Of a DNA stretch of 64,000 nt, positions 8,507 through 19,405 are shown in pieces; the first letter of the stretch is position 1, and every line of letters starts with the position of its first letter. The notes under the pieces were generated by a model, which was not told the origin of the DNA, did not search any database, and was given only the letters and a program-made list of their open reading frames with translations. The position numbers were made by a program, and so were the translations under genes. The DNA is from Pseudoalteromonas sp. EB27 (lineage in GTDB: Bacteria > Pseudomonadota > Gammaproteobacteria > Enterobacterales > Alteromonadaceae): positions 1 through 64,000 of the forward strand of contig NZ_MTQD01000004.1 in NCBI RefSeq assembly GCF_001974875.1, written 5' to 3'.

Positions 8507-11500
8507 TTAAATATACTGCTCTAATTTATCTTTTAAAATATCTAATTGAATAGGTTTACTCAAATAATCATCCATTCCAGCTGTAATACAACGCTCTTTA
8601 TCGGAGTCCATTGCATTAGCGGTGATAGCAATAATTCTAATATTTTTGTGTTGTTCACCCGCTAATCCTTTGCGAATAGCCGCGGTTGAAGCAAAACCAT
8701 CCATAACAGGCATTTGGCAATCCATAAGTACTAACTTAAAGAACCCTGAATCGTGAGCTTTTAATATATCAATTGCCAGTTGACCATTCCCGGCAATCGT
8801 AACATCACAATTAAGCTTTTTGAGCATTAATTTAGCCACCTGTTGGTTAATGGGATTATCTTCTACCAATAATATTTGAGAAGACTCCTGTACCTTTTCT
8901 TTTTTGAGTGACGAAATATAACCTGACGTAACGAGTGGAAGCGCTTCTCCTGCTCCATTACTCGTAATAACGGACAGTGCAGAAATTAAATCAGCGGTGG
9001 TTACTGGTTTAGGGAAATATGCCTGAAAACCAGCATCAGAATAGCGCTGCGCGCCTTCCATACCAGCAATACTAGTCATCATTACAAGTGGCATTGATTT
9101 ATAATGTTCATGTGCTTTTAATGCTTTACAAAGCTCTATGCCATCCATTCCTGGCATTTGCATATCAAGCACTGCAATATCATACATGCAATTTTCGCTT
9201 TTATATTGCTGCGCACACATATCAAGTGCTTGGTGTGCGTCACATGCCAGAACAACTTTCGCGCCCCAGTGTTCAAGCTGCTGTAAAATTACTATTCTAT
9301 TTGTTTCGTTATCATCAACAACTAAAACAGTTAATTCTTCCATATTAATATTAGGAATATAACGTTCTTTTTGATCTCCCGGTGTTAGCATTATAGAGGC
9401 AGTAAAGGTGCTTCCTTTACCTGCTTCGCTAGTGACAGAAATAGCTCCTCCCATTAACTCGCAAAGTTGTTTACAGATGGCAAGCCCTAAGCCACTGCCC
9501 CCGTACTCACGCGTTGTTGATGCATCTACTTGAGAAAACGGAGTAAATAATTGCTGTTGTTTGTCTTCACTTATTCCTATGCCTGAGTCTTTTACACTTA
9601 CAACAAATTCTAAACCTTGAACCACTTTATTAATTTTCGCACTTACCACAACCTCGCCTTTAGCCGTAAACTTAACGGCGTTACTCAGTAAATTAGTAAG
9701 TACTTGGCGAATTCGCCCGGGGTCACCGCATAATTGCGAAGGCTCCAAGGCTAACAAATCTAAAATTATTTCAATGCCTTTGTCTTGAGCAGTAAATGCT
9801 TGCGCGGCAGCAACTTCGCCAATTAAATCTCGTCCATTAAAGTTAATCTCTTCAAGTTCGATTTTACCAGCCTCGGCTTTAGAAAAATCTAAAATATCGT
9901 TAATCACGGCTAATAAAGAATGTGCGCTTGTTTTGGCAATGTCTACTTTTGTCTCTATTGGCTTAGGTAATGATTCTAATTGAACAAGCTCTAGCATACC
10001 GAGCACACCATTCATTGGCGTTCTTATTTCGTGGCTCATAGTTGCTAAGAATTGACTCTTAGCAAGCGCTGCATCTTCAGCCTTAACAAGCGCTACTTTT
10101 AACTCCTCACTGATTACTTTACGCTGCTGAGAAACTAAAGAGCTTCCCACTAAAGTAGCTAATGATCGAAGATACGTTTCTTCGCTTTGCGTCCAATTGT
10201 GGTGCTCGCCTACCGTTTCAGCACACAAAATACCTAAATTACCATCGCCAGTTGCTATCACTGCATCAAGCATCGATTTAATATTTAGTGGTTTTGCATA
10301 CGCTTCTATAAAATCAGCAGTTGCTGGGTGCGTATAAACATCATCAATAGCTACTAAGTTTTGCTTATAAATGGCGTTATAATATTCAGGGTAGTCTTTA
10401 GCAGTTAAAACAGCATTTGTATCTACAAAACCTTGCCCTTTAATGTATAAACTATGACATGTCATCACATCTCGTTTATCGTTAAAAATCCATACCGAAG
10501 CGCGAGCAATATCTAGCACTTCACACATAGATTTAACTGCTAACTTTTTAACTTGTTCTACATTACTGTTTTGTACTTCAGGGGCAACAGTAAGTGCGGC
10601 TAAATTTTTGTTATACCTGTTTGTTTTTTCGCTTTCGAGTTCAAGTCGCTTATGCGCATCAATACTTTGAAACGAGCCAAAAACACGTATGCATTTTCCA
10701 TCTCTAAGCTCTGCTTGGCCCATTGATTTAACCCAACGCTCCTGCCCCGAATAAGTTAAAATAATAAGCTCAACACTCCAACTTTCACCTAAAGTCACAG
10801 CGCATTCAAACAAGGTACTTATAGTGTCTCGGTGTATTCCTGGTTTATAAAAATCAATTGCGGTATCTATGCTAGGCTCATAACCCTCTGGTACCTCATG
10901 AATAACTTTAACTTCATCAGACCAATAAAGCGTATGCGCCTCTAAGTCAATTTCCCATGCGCCAATCTGACCTTGCTTACTCATTGATTCGAGTAAATTT
11001 TGCTGACGATTTATTTCTAATTGAGTATTGTAACGATCCGTAATATCTAAAATAAACCCATCTAAATACAATATGTTGCCATCATCTGCGTAAATCGCTT
11101 GGCCTTTTTCGTTTACCCAATGCAAGGAACCATCGCGAGCTGTAATTCTATACTCAACAGACCATGGTTGCTTGGCGCCGACACAGCTTAATATTTCAGC
11201 TTTTATTTTTGTAGAATCGTCTTTGCATATTAAATCAAAAAAGTTAATGGCTTCGCTATGTATCAACTCATCAGGCGAATAGCCTGTTATTTCACTCGCT
11301 TGGTCGCTCATATAAAGCATGCTTAATTTGTCATCAAATTTACATCGATAAATAATGCCCGGTATATTTGATACTAAAGATGCAAACCTATCTCGACTTC
11401 CTTGCAGTTCATGCTGTGTAGATTTTTGATCAGATATATCTAAATGCGTACCTATCATACGTTTTGGAGAGCCATCGGTATTCCACTCAACTATTTTTGC

Positions 11501-13297
11501 AGTATCGAGAACCCAGATCCAATCTCCATTTTTATGCTTCATGCGGGCTTCGCTAACATAATAGTCAGTCTCGCCGGCAAAATACGCTTGAAGTTTTCTC
11601 TCCGATATAGCTAAATCATCAGGGTGAGCAAAGGTATACCAAGTATCTATAGTGCATGGTTCAAGCTCGCTGAGTTTGTAACCTATAATCTCGGCCCAGC
11701 GATTATTAAATGTCACTTTTTTAGAATCGATATACCAATCCCAAATACCCACGGCTGTTGAGTCAATCACTAGTTGTAACTGTGTTTTGTGCTGTTCAAG
11801 CTCCAACTCTTGTAATTTAAGTGCTGAAATGTCGGTACGAATAGCGATATAGTTTTGTGGTTTACCGTTTTCATCTAAAAATGGCACGATGGTCGTATCT
11901 ACCCAATAAAAATCACCATTTTTAGCTTTGTTACATATTTGCCCGTTCCATATGTCGCCATGTTTAAGGGTTTTATACATATTTTTAAAAAATTCTTTTT
12001 CGTGTTTTCCCGAATTTAAAAGGCGATGGTTTTCGCCTATTAATTCATGCTCATCAAAACCACTAATCTCACAAAATTTCTTATTTACAAAAGTGATAGT
12101 GCCATGCAAATCGGTTACAGCAACAATTGCATGTTCATCTAATGCGCTTTTTTGTTCAGCTAATTGTTTTAATGCAATTTGAAGTGCCGAACGTTGTTTT
12201 TGCAATATACTTTGTTGCTCTGCTTTTACGTCCACTAACTTACGAAGACCTAATGAAAGCTGATTAAACTCTATACTGTCGTTTATTATTGGAACTTTAA
12301 CCAAATCGCCTTTTGTAATATTTTCAACAATTTTAGCTAAGTCAATTAAAGGCTGAGAAAGCCGGCGACCAAACCACCAAGACAGCGTTAATATAAGCAA
12401 TAACGCCCCCGTATTAGTCAATACAGCAAGCTGCTTATAATAATTGGCGCCTTGTAGTGCGACTTCTTTTGGTTTTGATACGAGTAGCTGCCAGCCAGAT
12501 TCATTTAAAAACTCTAATGAATTAATATACCCATATAAAGTGACTTCATTCTTATCACTATAAGTAAAAACACGTTGTGTTGGTGATCCGTTTTGAGAGA
12601 AAAATAGTGGTTGGGTATCGTCTGAATTATTACTTTTTTGAATTTTATTTTTGTACATAACATAAAATGTTATGTCTTTATTAGCAGCGTGTATTTTACT
12701 TAAATTATTTAATAAGCCGTTTAAATTTATATCTGCGATCAATATTGTTTGTAACTTATTTTCATCATTTAATACCGGCAAGCCAATAATATGATAGTCG
12801 CGCCCTGAGGCAGTCATTGACTGAAACTGAATCTTGCCTGTATTTTTAATACCTGTGCGTATGTCGTCAAAGCGCTGCTCTTTAATAACATCAAAAAAAG
12901 GTGATAAAGGTCGTGAGTTAACAAGGTTTATATCTATAAGCTCTACATGATTAACGAAGTCATACTGCTCAACAAATTGATTTATTAATTTTTGTTTTTT
13001 AGCAGAGCTAATATCAAGTTGTGACCTAAGCAAATATAAATCTTTAACATGGTCTGCAAACCAAATATCAGCAAATTGCTTGCCTATATTATTAAGTTCG
13101 TTAAGTTCGGTGTCTGCATTTTGTTTAAGGGTGCGATTTACGTGTTCAAGACTAAACCACGTAAGTATACAAAGTGGCACTAAAGCTATAATTATAAAGG
13201 TTATAATTAACTTACTTCGAACAGATTGTCCTTTACCTGTTAATTCACCAAAGTTTAAACCTTTGTCCATGCTTAATACCCAGCAGCTTTTAATCAT
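8507..13297 (-). CDS. Multi-PAS hybrid sensor histidine kinase with two receiver domains
   Basis: A 1596-residue inner-membrane sensor. Order: TM1 about 27-49; periplasmic sensor of double-Cache type about 50-290; TM2 about 291-312; HAMP about 312-365; PAS domains starting near 390, 509, 636 and 771; GAF about 906-1055; HisKA with phospho-His H1089 in [11 protein letters not shown]; HATPase about 1190-1310 ([12 protein letters not shown]); receiver 1 with D1378 ([11 protein letters not shown]); receiver 2 with D1526 ([10 protein letters not shown]). No Hpt domain is present, so a separate phosphotransfer protein is expected. ATG at 13297 is used; an ATG nine codons later is also possible. No adjacent response regulator suggests the target. 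Confidence 0.9.
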   Translation of the reverse strand: MIKSCWVLSMDKGLNFGELTGKGQSVRSKLIITFIIIALVPLCILTWFSLEHVNRTLKQNADTELNELNNIGKQFADIWFADHVKDLYLLRSQLDISSAKKQKLINQFVEQYDFVNHVELIDINLVNSRPLSPFFDVIKEQRFDDIRTGIKNTGKIQFQSMTASGRDYHIIGLPVLNDENKLQTILIADINLNGLLNNLSKIHAANKDITFYVMYKNKIQKSNNSDDTQPLFFSQNGSPTQRVFTYSDKNEVTLYGYINSLEFLNESGWQLLVSKPKEVALQGANYYKQLAVLTNTGALLLILTLSWWFGRRLSQPLIDLAKIVENITKGDLVKVPIINDSIEFNQLSLGLRKLVDVKAEQQSILQKQRSALQIALKQLAEQKSALDEHAIVAVTDLHGTITFVNKKFCEISGFDEHELIGENHRLLNSGKHEKEFFKNMYKTLKHGDIWNGQICNKAKNGDFYWVDTTIVPFLDENGKPQNYIAIRTDISALKLQELELEQHKTQLQLVIDSTAVGIWDWYIDSKKVTFNNRWAEIIGYKLSELEPCTIDTWYTFAHPDDLAISERKLQAYFAGETDYYVSEARMKHKNGDWIWVLDTAKIVEWNTDGSPKRMIGTHLDISDQKSTQHELQGSRDRFASLVSNIPGIIYRCKFDDKLSMLYMSDQASEITGYSPDELIHSEAINFFDLICKDDSTKIKAEILSCVGAKQPWSVEYRITARDGSLHWVNEKGQAIYADDGNILYLDGFILDITDRYNTQLEINRQQNLLESMSKQGQIGAWEIDLEAHTLYWSDEVKVIHEVPEGYEPSIDTAIDFYKPGIHRDTISTLFECAVTLGESWSVELIILTYSGQERWVKSMGQAELRDGKCIRVFGSFQSIDAHKRLELESEKTNRYNKNLAALTVAPEVQNSNVEQVKKLAVKSMCEVLDIARASVWIFNDKRDVMTCHSLYIKGQGFVDTNAVLTAKDYPEYYNAIYKQNLVAIDDVYTHPATADFIEAYAKPLNIKSMLDAVIATGDGNLGILCAETVGEHHNWTQSEETYLRSLATLVGSSLVSQQRKVISEELKVALVKAEDAALAKSQFLATMSHEIRTPMNGVLGMLELVQLESLPKPIETKVDIAKTSAHSLLAVINDILDFSKAEAGKIELEEINFNGRDLIGEVAAAQAFTAQDKGIEIILDLLALEPSQLCGDPGRIRQVLTNLLSNAVKFTAKGEVVVSAKINKVVQGLEFVVSVKDSGIGISEDKQQQLFTPFSQVDASTTREYGGSGLGLAICKQLCELMGGAISVTSEAGKGSTFTASIMLTPGDQKERYIPNINMEELTVLVVDDNETNRIVILQQLEHWGAKVVLACDAHQALDMCAQQYKSENCMYDIAVLDMQMPGMDGIELCKALKAHEHYKSMPLVMMTSIAGMEGAQRYSDAGFQAYFPKPVTTADLISALSVITSNGAGEALPLVTSGYISSLKKEKVQESSQILLVEDNPINQQVAKLMLKKLNCDVTIAGNGQLAIDILKAHDSGFFKLVLMDCQMPVMDGFASTAAIRKGLAGEQHKNIRIIAITANAMDSDKERCITAGMDDYLSKPIQLDILKDKLEQYI

Positions 13298-13521
13298 TTA
13301 ATATTACTTACATTAATGCACTAAATATATAAAGACGCAAGTTTTGAGCCGTAAACTCCTTAAAAAATCGACATTTAGCGCGACAAACTTAAATTTACGC
13401 ATTTAAGAAAATACGCCTTTATCATTAACTTAAAATTACGTTCATGTACGCGACAACTTCTGTAGCTGTTTTAAACCACCCATGATATAAGCAATATTCA
13501 GTCAATGTATTTGAAGGGATT

Positions 13522-14403
13522 ATGGCAATGGCGCACGATCATTCACATAGTCATGTAGACGAAAACCAAAGTAATAAGCAGCTCACCGTTGCAGTTTTTA
13601 TTAATGTATTACTAACCATAGCCCAAGTTATTGGTGGGTTATTTTCGGGCAGTTTGTCACTGATAGCAGATGCACTTCACAACTTAAGTGATGCCGCCGC
13701 TATATTTATAGCCTTGATTGCACGAAAAATCGGTAATAAACCAGCTGATGACACTCATCACTTTGGCTATAAACGCGCTGAAATACTCGCCACTCTTTTT
13801 AATAGCAGTACACTAATAATAATTGGTGTGTATTTAATTTTTGAATCAATTTCGAGTTATTTAAACCCTCAACCAATTAATGGTTGGATAGTTGTGTGGG
13901 TGGCCGCAATAGCGTTAGTGATTGATTTAGCAACAGCGTATTTAACCTATCGAGCTGGTGCAAATCACAGTATAAATATAAAAGCAGCCTTCATTCATAA
14001 CGTATCAGATGCAATGGCATCTATTGTGGTAATCATTGCTGGCACCTTAATTATTTTATATCAATGGTATATTGTTGATTTAATCGCCACTGTACTTATT
14101 TCTATGTATGTAATTTATCATGGCATTTTACTTTTAAAACAAAGCTGCAAAGTTTTAATGCAAGCAGCGCCTGACAACATCGACACACACGCAATATCGG
14201 ATGCTATTAGTAGTAAATTTAATATCGAATCGGTAACCAGTATTAAGCTTTGGCAATTAGACGATAAAGAAAGCTACTGCGAGCTTATTATTAGCACTCA
14301 GCAAGCAATTAATTTGCAAGCCATAAAAATATTCTTACACGATAATTATAGTATCGAAAATTGCATAATAGAAATCCAACCAAATACATCACTATTTAAT
14401 TGA
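13522..14403 (+). CDS. Cation diffusion facilitator (zinc/divalent metal exporter)
   Basis: A 293-residue six-helix inner-membrane antiporter of the CDF family. The His-rich N-terminus (HDHSHSH) is followed by metal-site motifs in the second and fifth helices, H53xxxD57 (ADALHNLSD) and H159xxxD163 (FIHNVSDAM). The cytoplasmic C-terminal domain is present. The GAAGGG sequence at 13512 serves the ATG at 13522; a second ATG two codons later is equally possible. The motifs resemble ZitB-type zinc exporters. The gene stands alone, 57 bp before the PepSY protein gene. Confidence 0.88.
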   Translation: MAMAHDHSHSHVDENQSNKQLTVAVFINVLLTIAQVIGGLFSGSLSLIADALHNLSDAAAIFIALIARKIGNKPADDTHHFGYKRAEILATLFNSSTLIIIGVYLIFESISSYLNPQPINGWIVVWVAAIALVIDLATAYLTYRAGANHSINIKAAFIHNVSDAMASIVVIIAGTLIILYQWYIVDLIATVLISMYVIYHGILLLKQSCKVLMQAAPDNIDTHAISDAISSKFNIESVTSIKLWQLDDKESYCELIISTQQAINLQAIKIFLHDNYSIENCIIEIQPNTSLFN

Positions 14404-14460
14404 AAACAGCTCGTATTATCATTTACAATATTAGCATTAACTCATAATGAGATACCGTTT

Positions 14461-15531
14461 TTGAAAATTTGGTTACGTAGAATTCATTTAGGCCTTGCCC
14501 TTATTAGCGGACTATTTTTATTAATAGTGAGCTTAACCGGTGCTGTTATGATTTATGCAAAAGACATTCAGCACTTAATAGAACCCGCAAAATGGCAAGT
14601 AGCACCACAAGCTACTTTTATGCATTACGATGAGTTGATACAAAATGTACAAACTCAAACTAAGCAAAAAATTACTTTTTTTATGCCAGAGCAAGCACCG
14701 AACGCCGCATGGCAGTTTAGATTAGCTAATAAACACTACGCTAGTGTTAATCCCTATTCAGGGAGTGTACTAAACGTCTATGAATCAACCGATACTATTT
14801 ATGGGTTTGCCCAAGGCTTACATCGCTGGCTGTTGTTTGAAAACAGTAAGGGTGAAAAAACCTTTCGAAATTGGATGTCGGTATGTGCATTGCTGCTGCT
14901 AGTAAATGTATTACTTGGTTTTTACTTATGGGTAAAACCAAAAAACAGAGTTAAACGTTTAGCTATAAAACCAAAAGCCAAATTTAGAGTGCTCATGTAT
15001 CAATTACATACAGTACTTGGTGTTTACTTTTTTATACCCCTTATGCTTATTGCTTTTACTGGCATGGCATTTAACTGGAAAACACAAACTCAATCTGTAT
15101 TAGAATTTGTAACGTTTAACAAAGTAGAGCAAAGACCTAAAGCGCCAAAAATAATCCCCCTTTCTCAAGCTGTTTTAAATTATAACGAAGCAATAAAAAA
15201 TGCCGAGAGCGTATTCCCTGATGGCAAAACATATAGAATTTACTTGCCTAAAAAAGATGACGAAGCAATTGCACTGAGAATGCAAAACCCTGGCGAAAGC
15301 CATGCTTACAGCTGGGTTTGGACTAACCCATTTACTGGTAAAGTATTAAACTCATTTGACGCCAGTAAAACCAACTTCACAACACAAGCATGGAACTTTA
15401 AGTATAAATTTCACATTGGTGATTTTGCAGGTCCTATAGTGCAGTTTTTATGGTTATTAATAGCCCTTTCACTCGCATTTTTTATTGTAAGCGGTGTGTA
15501 TTTTTGGTTAAAACGCCACAAATGGAAATAA
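14461..15531 (+). CDS. PepSY-associated membrane protein (siderophore-uptake associated)
   Basis: A 356-residue inner-membrane protein of the PepSY-TM family, starting at TTG. TM segments lie near 13-35, 143-160, 184-205 and 325-350, with two periplasmic PepSY-like regions between them. The first starts after MIYAKDIQ. Such proteins often accompany TonB-dependent siderophore receptors and some reduce or release iron from siderophores. The TonB receptor gene follows 73 bp downstream on the same strand. An 11-bp palindrome CTCATAATGAG at 14441-14451 lies just before the start and might be an operator. Confidence 0.78.
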   Translation: MKIWLRRIHLGLALISGLFLLIVSLTGAVMIYAKDIQHLIEPAKWQVAPQATFMHYDELIQNVQTQTKQKITFFMPEQAPNAAWQFRLANKHYASVNPYSGSVLNVYESTDTIYGFAQGLHRWLLFENSKGEKTFRNWMSVCALLLLVNVLLGFYLWVKPKNRVKRLAIKPKAKFRVLMYQLHTVLGVYFFIPLMLIAFTGMAFNWKTQTQSVLEFVTFNKVEQRPKAPKIIPLSQAVLNYNEAIKNAESVFPDGKTYRIYLPKKDDEAIALRMQNPGESHAYSWVWTNPFTGKVLNSFDASKTNFTTQAWNFKYKFHIGDFAGPIVQFLWLLIALSLAFFIVSGVYFWLKRHKWK

Positions 15532-15558
15532 ATCTCATTAACACTTGCGTCATTAGTT

Positions 15559-15577
15559 GATAATAATTACCATTACG
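15559..15577 (+). promoter_or_regulatory. Fur-box candidate for the TonB receptor gene
   Basis: GATAATAATTACCATTACG matches the Fur consensus GATAATGATAATCATTATC at 14 of 19 positions. It lies 27 bp before the start codon of the receptor gene, where it would cover the promoter. Iron-dependent repression is the expected effect. Confidence 0.65.
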
Positions 15578-15604
15578 CAACTTATTATCAACTAAGACCC
15601 TCCC

Positions 15605-17740
15605 ATGTTAAAAACTTCGCTTTGCCTTATTGCTGTTGCAATAAGTGCTAACACGTTAGCAAATGAAAATAATAAAAATGAATACACTTCTGATCAGTTA
15701 GAGCATGTGATTGTATCTGGCAGCCGAATATCAGAAAGCATTGACGAAGTACCAGCCTCAATTACCGTTATTAATCAGCAACAAATACAGCAGCATTTAA
15801 AAGTAAGCTCAGAGCTGGGGAGTTTACTCGCGCAAATGGTTCCAGGCCTTGCACCTAACACTGGCAGCTCAAGTAATTCAGGACAAACACTGCGTGGTCG
15901 CGCGCCATTAATAATGATTGATGGCGTACCGCAATCAACCCCTCTTCGTAATGGTTCATTAGGTGTAAAAACGTTAGACGCAAGCGCAATAGCGCGCATT
16001 GAAGTCATAAAAGGAGCAACCTCTATTTATGGTAATGGTGCCTCAGGTGGCATTATTAACTACATAACAAAACAAGCGCGTAGTGATGGTAAACCGGAAG
16101 GCGAAATAAGTATTTCAAGTCGCTTTAGCGCTGTTAAGTTAGCAGAAAGTGGCGGCGGTAGAATATCAGCAGCAGTGAACGGTAAACTTGATAAATTAAG
16201 CTATCTACTAACAGCAAGCTATGAAGAAAACGGCGTACAACGCGATGCACAGGGCGATATTTTAGGCTTGCAATATGGTTTATCTGATTCTGAAACTCAA
16301 AACTACTTTACAAAGTTAAGTTACGATTTTGACGACGAAAAACAACTTCAGTTTAGCTACAACTTTTACAGTTCACAACAAAAAACAGACTTAGGCGATG
16401 TGACTGGCGATGGCAATATAGGGGAAAAAACATACGCTATACACGTCCCTTTAGAGCTTCAAAAACAAGGTAAACCGCAAGGCCCAGAAGGCAACGAGAA
16501 TATAACCCTAAAATATGTTGATTACGCGTTGTTTGAAAACACACAAATGACCCTCGATCTATATAAACAAAATATAGAAAACGTGTTCTTTTTCTCAACC
16601 GCGTTAGCGAATCTTGATGAAGGTTACAGCGGTGGTCAATCGGTTATTAAGTCAGATAAACAAGGTGCACGAGCCACGTTTAATAGCCAGTTTGATTTTG
16701 AAAATATAACAGCCACCCTAATCTACGGCATTGATGCCTTAAACGATAAAACATCGCAACCCTTAGTAGATGGCCGTGTGTGGGTGCCAGAAATGGACAT
16801 GGAAAGTATTGCCGGCTTTTTACAAACAAAATGGGTAATAAACGATGATATTATTGTAAAAGCAGGCGTAAGAAACGAAAGCATCGATTTGAGCGTAAGT
16901 GACTATCAAACATTAAAGCTGTGCAGAACCGAATCACAATGCTCAGTGCCATTGAGTGTGCGTGGCGACAGTATTAATTACGACGCGACAACCTATAACG
17001 CTGGTATAAAATACAATTTAACAGAGGCGTTTAGTCCGTTTTTTAGTTACTCACAAGGCTCTGACATTTCTGATATTGGTCGCCTACTTCGTTCTGCGAC
17101 CGTTGAAGATATTGCGCTTATTCAAACCCAAGCTTCAATAATCGATAATTACGAAGTTGGTTTTACCTCACAGTTTGAAAACGTGCGTTTTGAATTTGCA
17201 CTTTACAGAAGTACCTCAGAGCTTGGTACAAGTAGTGAATATAATGAAGTAACGGGTGTTTACGAACCCGTGCGTGCACCACAAGAAATATGGGGTTACG
17301 AAGGACTAGTTAACTACACTATTACCCAAGACCTTAAATTAAGTGCTACTTACAGCTATGTTGAAGGTAAAAACACCGAGACAGATGACTATTTAGGCGC
17401 AAGCCAAATTAGCCCACCTAAAGCAACAGCTAATGTAACATGGCAAACAAATGACGAACTATCACTTGCAATGAGCTTTTTATACGTAGGCGACAGAAAG
17501 CGCTTTGATAAAAACGCACAAGGCCAATACTCCGGCGATCAGGGCCCTGTTAGTAGCTACAACACATTTAACTTAAGTGGCCAATACAATGTTAACGCCA
17601 AGTGGAGTGGCTATTTTGGAATAGAAAACCTTTTCAATAGTGATTACTACCCAGCCCGCGCACAAGCATATACTTACGGTGGGTACAACATTAAAGGATT
17701 AGGCACAACTGCAACATTGGGTGCTACATACCAATTTTAA
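15605..17740 (+). CDS. TonB-dependent outer-membrane receptor (ferric siderophore type)
   Basis: A 711-residue receptor. Signal peptide at 1-19 (cleavage near NTLAN), TonB-box-like HVIVSGSR at about 34-41, plug domain about 45-165 with LIMIDGVPQ and IEVIKGATSIYGNGASGG, then a long beta-barrel ending in the aromatic C-terminal residue (LGATYQF). The plug contains RIEVIKG, typical of siderophore receptors. A Fur box precedes it and a PepSY protein gene lies upstream, both supporting ferric-siderophore uptake. The exact siderophore is not evident. Two cysteines (CRTESQC region) in an outer loop could form a disulfide. Confidence 0.9.
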   Translation: MLKTSLCLIAVAISANTLANENNKNEYTSDQLEHVIVSGSRISESIDEVPASITVINQQQIQQHLKVSSELGSLLAQMVPGLAPNTGSSSNSGQTLRGRAPLIMIDGVPQSTPLRNGSLGVKTLDASAIARIEVIKGATSIYGNGASGGIINYITKQARSDGKPEGEISISSRFSAVKLAESGGGRISAAVNGKLDKLSYLLTASYEENGVQRDAQGDILGLQYGLSDSETQNYFTKLSYDFDDEKQLQFSYNFYSSQQKTDLGDVTGDGNIGEKTYAIHVPLELQKQGKPQGPEGNENITLKYVDYALFENTQMTLDLYKQNIENVFFFSTALANLDEGYSGGQSVIKSDKQGARATFNSQFDFENITATLIYGIDALNDKTSQPLVDGRVWVPEMDMESIAGFLQTKWVINDDIIVKAGVRNESIDLSVSDYQTLKLCRTESQCSVPLSVRGDSINYDATTYNAGIKYNLTEAFSPFFSYSQGSDISDIGRLLRSATVEDIALIQTQASIIDNYEVGFTSQFENVRFEFALYRSTSELGTSSEYNEVTGVYEPVRAPQEIWGYEGLVNYTITQDLKLSATYSYVEGKNTETDDYLGASQISPPKATANVTWQTNDELSLAMSFLYVGDRKRFDKNAQGQYSGDQGPVSSYNTFNLSGQYNVNAKWSGYFGIENLFNSDYYPARAQAYTYGGYNIKGLGTTATLGATYQF

Positions 17741-17783
17741 CAAATAAACACACACTATAGGCATGCCCTGCATGCCTATATGC

Positions 17784-17982
17784 TTAACCTGAGCTCTGGT
17801 TAAGAGATTTACTGACGTATAGAATCATGGAGATATTTAAATTGATTTTCTCTAGCCAGAGATTCTCAGTGAAAACAAGGCGACTTTACGCGTCAATAGC
17901 TAGCCTATTGCAAGTAAATTCAACGCAGTTAGCGCTGAAAATAGCTGCTCGAGATAGATTTATTATCCAGAGTTCAGGTTAA
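17784..17982. mobile_element. 199-bp MITE-like element with 16-bp terminal inverted repeats
   Basis: The left end TTAACCTGAGCTCTGG (17784-17799) and right end CCAGAGTTCAGGTTAA (17967-17982) are inverted repeats with one mismatch. No coding capacity is visible between them. Internal short inverted segments (around CAATAGCTAGCCTATTG, 17895-17911) would let the element fold as RNA. It lies between the TonB receptor gene and the bacterioferritin promoter. No second copy was found in this window. Confidence 0.6.
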
Positions 17983-18197
17983 TTAACAAATCCCACATAA
18001 ATAGACGTCTCACTTTTTTATTTAAGGCGTCTATTAGATGCTAATGCAAATAAAAAACTGTCCATAAACCAAGCAGTAACGCAAACTTAAATGAGAATCA
18101 AAACCAATAGTAACGCAATGATTTTTATAGAGAAAACTTGCAATATAGGCTATTTGTACTACACTACATACAATTGAAATAGTTAAGGCGATTTATC

Positions 18198-18668
18198 ATG
18201 AAAGGTAATCAAAAAGTAATCGATGCGTTTAATACATTGTTAGCTAACGAATTAGCAGCAATCGACCAGTATTTTATACACTCGCGCATGTATGACGACT
18301 GGGGTTTAAACAAACTATACGAGCGCCTTAACCACGAAATGGAAGAAGAAAAAGATCACGCAGACTGGCTTATTAAGCGCATCTTGTTTTTAGAAGGTGT
18401 ACCAAATATGACTAAACGCCGTGATTTACTTATCGGTAACGACGTAAAAAGCATGATGCAAAACGATTTAACACTAGAACTTGAAGTAGTTGCGTGTGTT
18501 AAAGACGTTATCGCAATATGTGAAGAACAACAAGATTATCAATCTCGTAGCATTTTAGAAAAACTGTTATTTGATACCGAAGAAGATCATGTTTACTGGT
18601 TAGAGCAACAACTTGGCTTAATTGATAAGATTGGTTCTGAAAATTATCATCAAGCACAAATGGCTTAG
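18198..18668 (+). CDS. bfr: Bacterioferritin subunit with ferroxidase site, lacking the haem methionine
   Basis: A 156-residue four-helix bundle protein that oxidises Fe(II) and stores Fe(III) in a 24-subunit shell. Ferroxidase ligands are complete by alignment with E. coli Bfr: E18, E51, H54, E94, E128 and H131 (one residue inserted before the last pair). The haem ligand Met52 is replaced by Lys52. A second bfr gene with the opposite pattern begins 12 bp downstream, so the pair probably forms mixed shells. The promoter region contains only a weak Fur-like stretch near 18090 that I do not count. ATG at 18198 follows TTAAGGCG. Confidence 0.92.
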   Translation: MKGNQKVIDAFNTLLANELAAIDQYFIHSRMYDDWGLNKLYERLNHEMEEEKDHADWLIKRILFLEGVPNMTKRRDLLIGNDVKSMMQNDLTLELEVVACVKDVIAICEEQQDYQSRSILEKLLFDTEEDHVYWLEQQLGLIDKIGSENYHQAQMA

Positions 18669-18680
18669 TAGGAGCATAGT

Positions 18681-19145
18681 ATGAAAGGCGATAAAGACGT
18701 TATTGCAGCGCTTAATAAAGTACTCGCTAATGAGCTTGTTGGTATTAACCAATACTTTTTACATGCACGCATGTTTAAAGATTTTGGCTTCACTCAACTA
18801 GACAAAGCAGATTACAAAGTATCTATTCAAAAAATGAAAAACGCCGATCGTTTAATCGAACGTATTTTGTTTTTAGAAGGTTTACCTAATCTTCAAGACT
18901 TAGGTCGTCTGCGTATTGGTGAGAACAGCGAAGAAATGATTGCAGCTAACATGAGTTTTGAACTTGATACTATTGGTGAGTTACAAAGCGCAGTTAAACT
19001 GGCTGAAAGCAAAAAAGATTATATTACCCGTGAAGCCCTTGACCACATTTTAAATGAGCAAGAAGAGCAAATTGATTGGTTAGAAACCCAACAATTACTT
19101 ATTAAAAATACGGGCATTAAAAACTACTTGCAGTCTCAACTGTAA
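18681..19145 (+). CDS. bfr: Bacterioferritin subunit with haem methionine, lacking the ferroxidase site
   Basis: A 154-residue bacterioferritin paralogue. Met52, the axial haem ligand, is kept. Of the ferroxidase ligands, E18 and E94 remain, but E51 is Lys, H54 is Asn, E127 is Gln and H130 is Gln. This subunit should bind haem at two-fold interfaces and pass electrons, but not oxidise iron alone. It is cotranscribed with the ferroxidase-competent subunit (12-bp gap, ribosome site TAGGAGC). Similar paired subunits are known in Magnetospirillum and Neisseria. A bidirectional terminator follows, with bfd converging. Confidence 0.92.
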   Translation: MKGDKDVIAALNKVLANELVGINQYFLHARMFKDFGFTQLDKADYKVSIQKMKNADRLIERILFLEGLPNLQDLGRLRIGENSEEMIAANMSFELDTIGELQSAVKLAESKKDYITREALDHILNEQEEQIDWLETQQLLIKNTGIKNYLQSQL

Positions 19146-19160
19146 ATAGTAACAAGCATA

Positions 19161-19189
19161 AAAAAAGCAGCTAAAAAGCTGCTTTTTTT
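19161..19189. terminator. Bidirectional terminator between bfr genes and bfd
   Basis: Stem AGCAGCT (19166-19172), loop AAAA, stem AGCTGCT (19177-19183), flanked by A-runs on the left and T-runs on the right. It can therefore stop transcription from both sides. Confidence 0.85.
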
Positions 19190-19210
19190 ATATCTAAATT
19201 TTATATGTAA

Positions 19211-19405
19211 TTAAGCAACTTGATCCGTCACATCCGCAATTTGTATAAGTCTGCGATTAAGGATTTTTTTAGTACAACCACAACACTTACCGCATTGGCT
19301 GCCTACTTTAAGCTCTTTAGTTAATTCACGCATGGTGGTTGCACCATCGTCAATTGTTTGCTCAATTTTTTTATCAGTCACACCGTGACATAGACAAATA
19401 TACAT
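19211..19405 (-). CDS. bfd: Bacterioferritin-associated ferredoxin
   Basis: A 64-residue [2Fe-2S] protein. Cluster cysteines C4, C6, C38 and C41 match the Bfd pattern (ICLCHG then SQCGKCCGC). In characterised systems Bfd docks at the haem site of bacterioferritin and reduces the core so that iron is released. Its position converging on the two bfr genes fits that role, and it would dock on the haem-bearing subunit type. The C-terminal tail after about 52 is variable. Confidence 0.93.
   Translation of the reverse strand: MYICLCHGVTDKKIEQTIDDGATTMRELTKELKVGSQCGKCCGCTKKILNRRLIQIADVTDQVA

Noticed and set aside
18085..18110. Fur-like sequence ahead of the bfr genes (AAATGAGAATCAAAACC)
   Set aside because: Only 12 of 19 positions fit, and the right half is not preserved.
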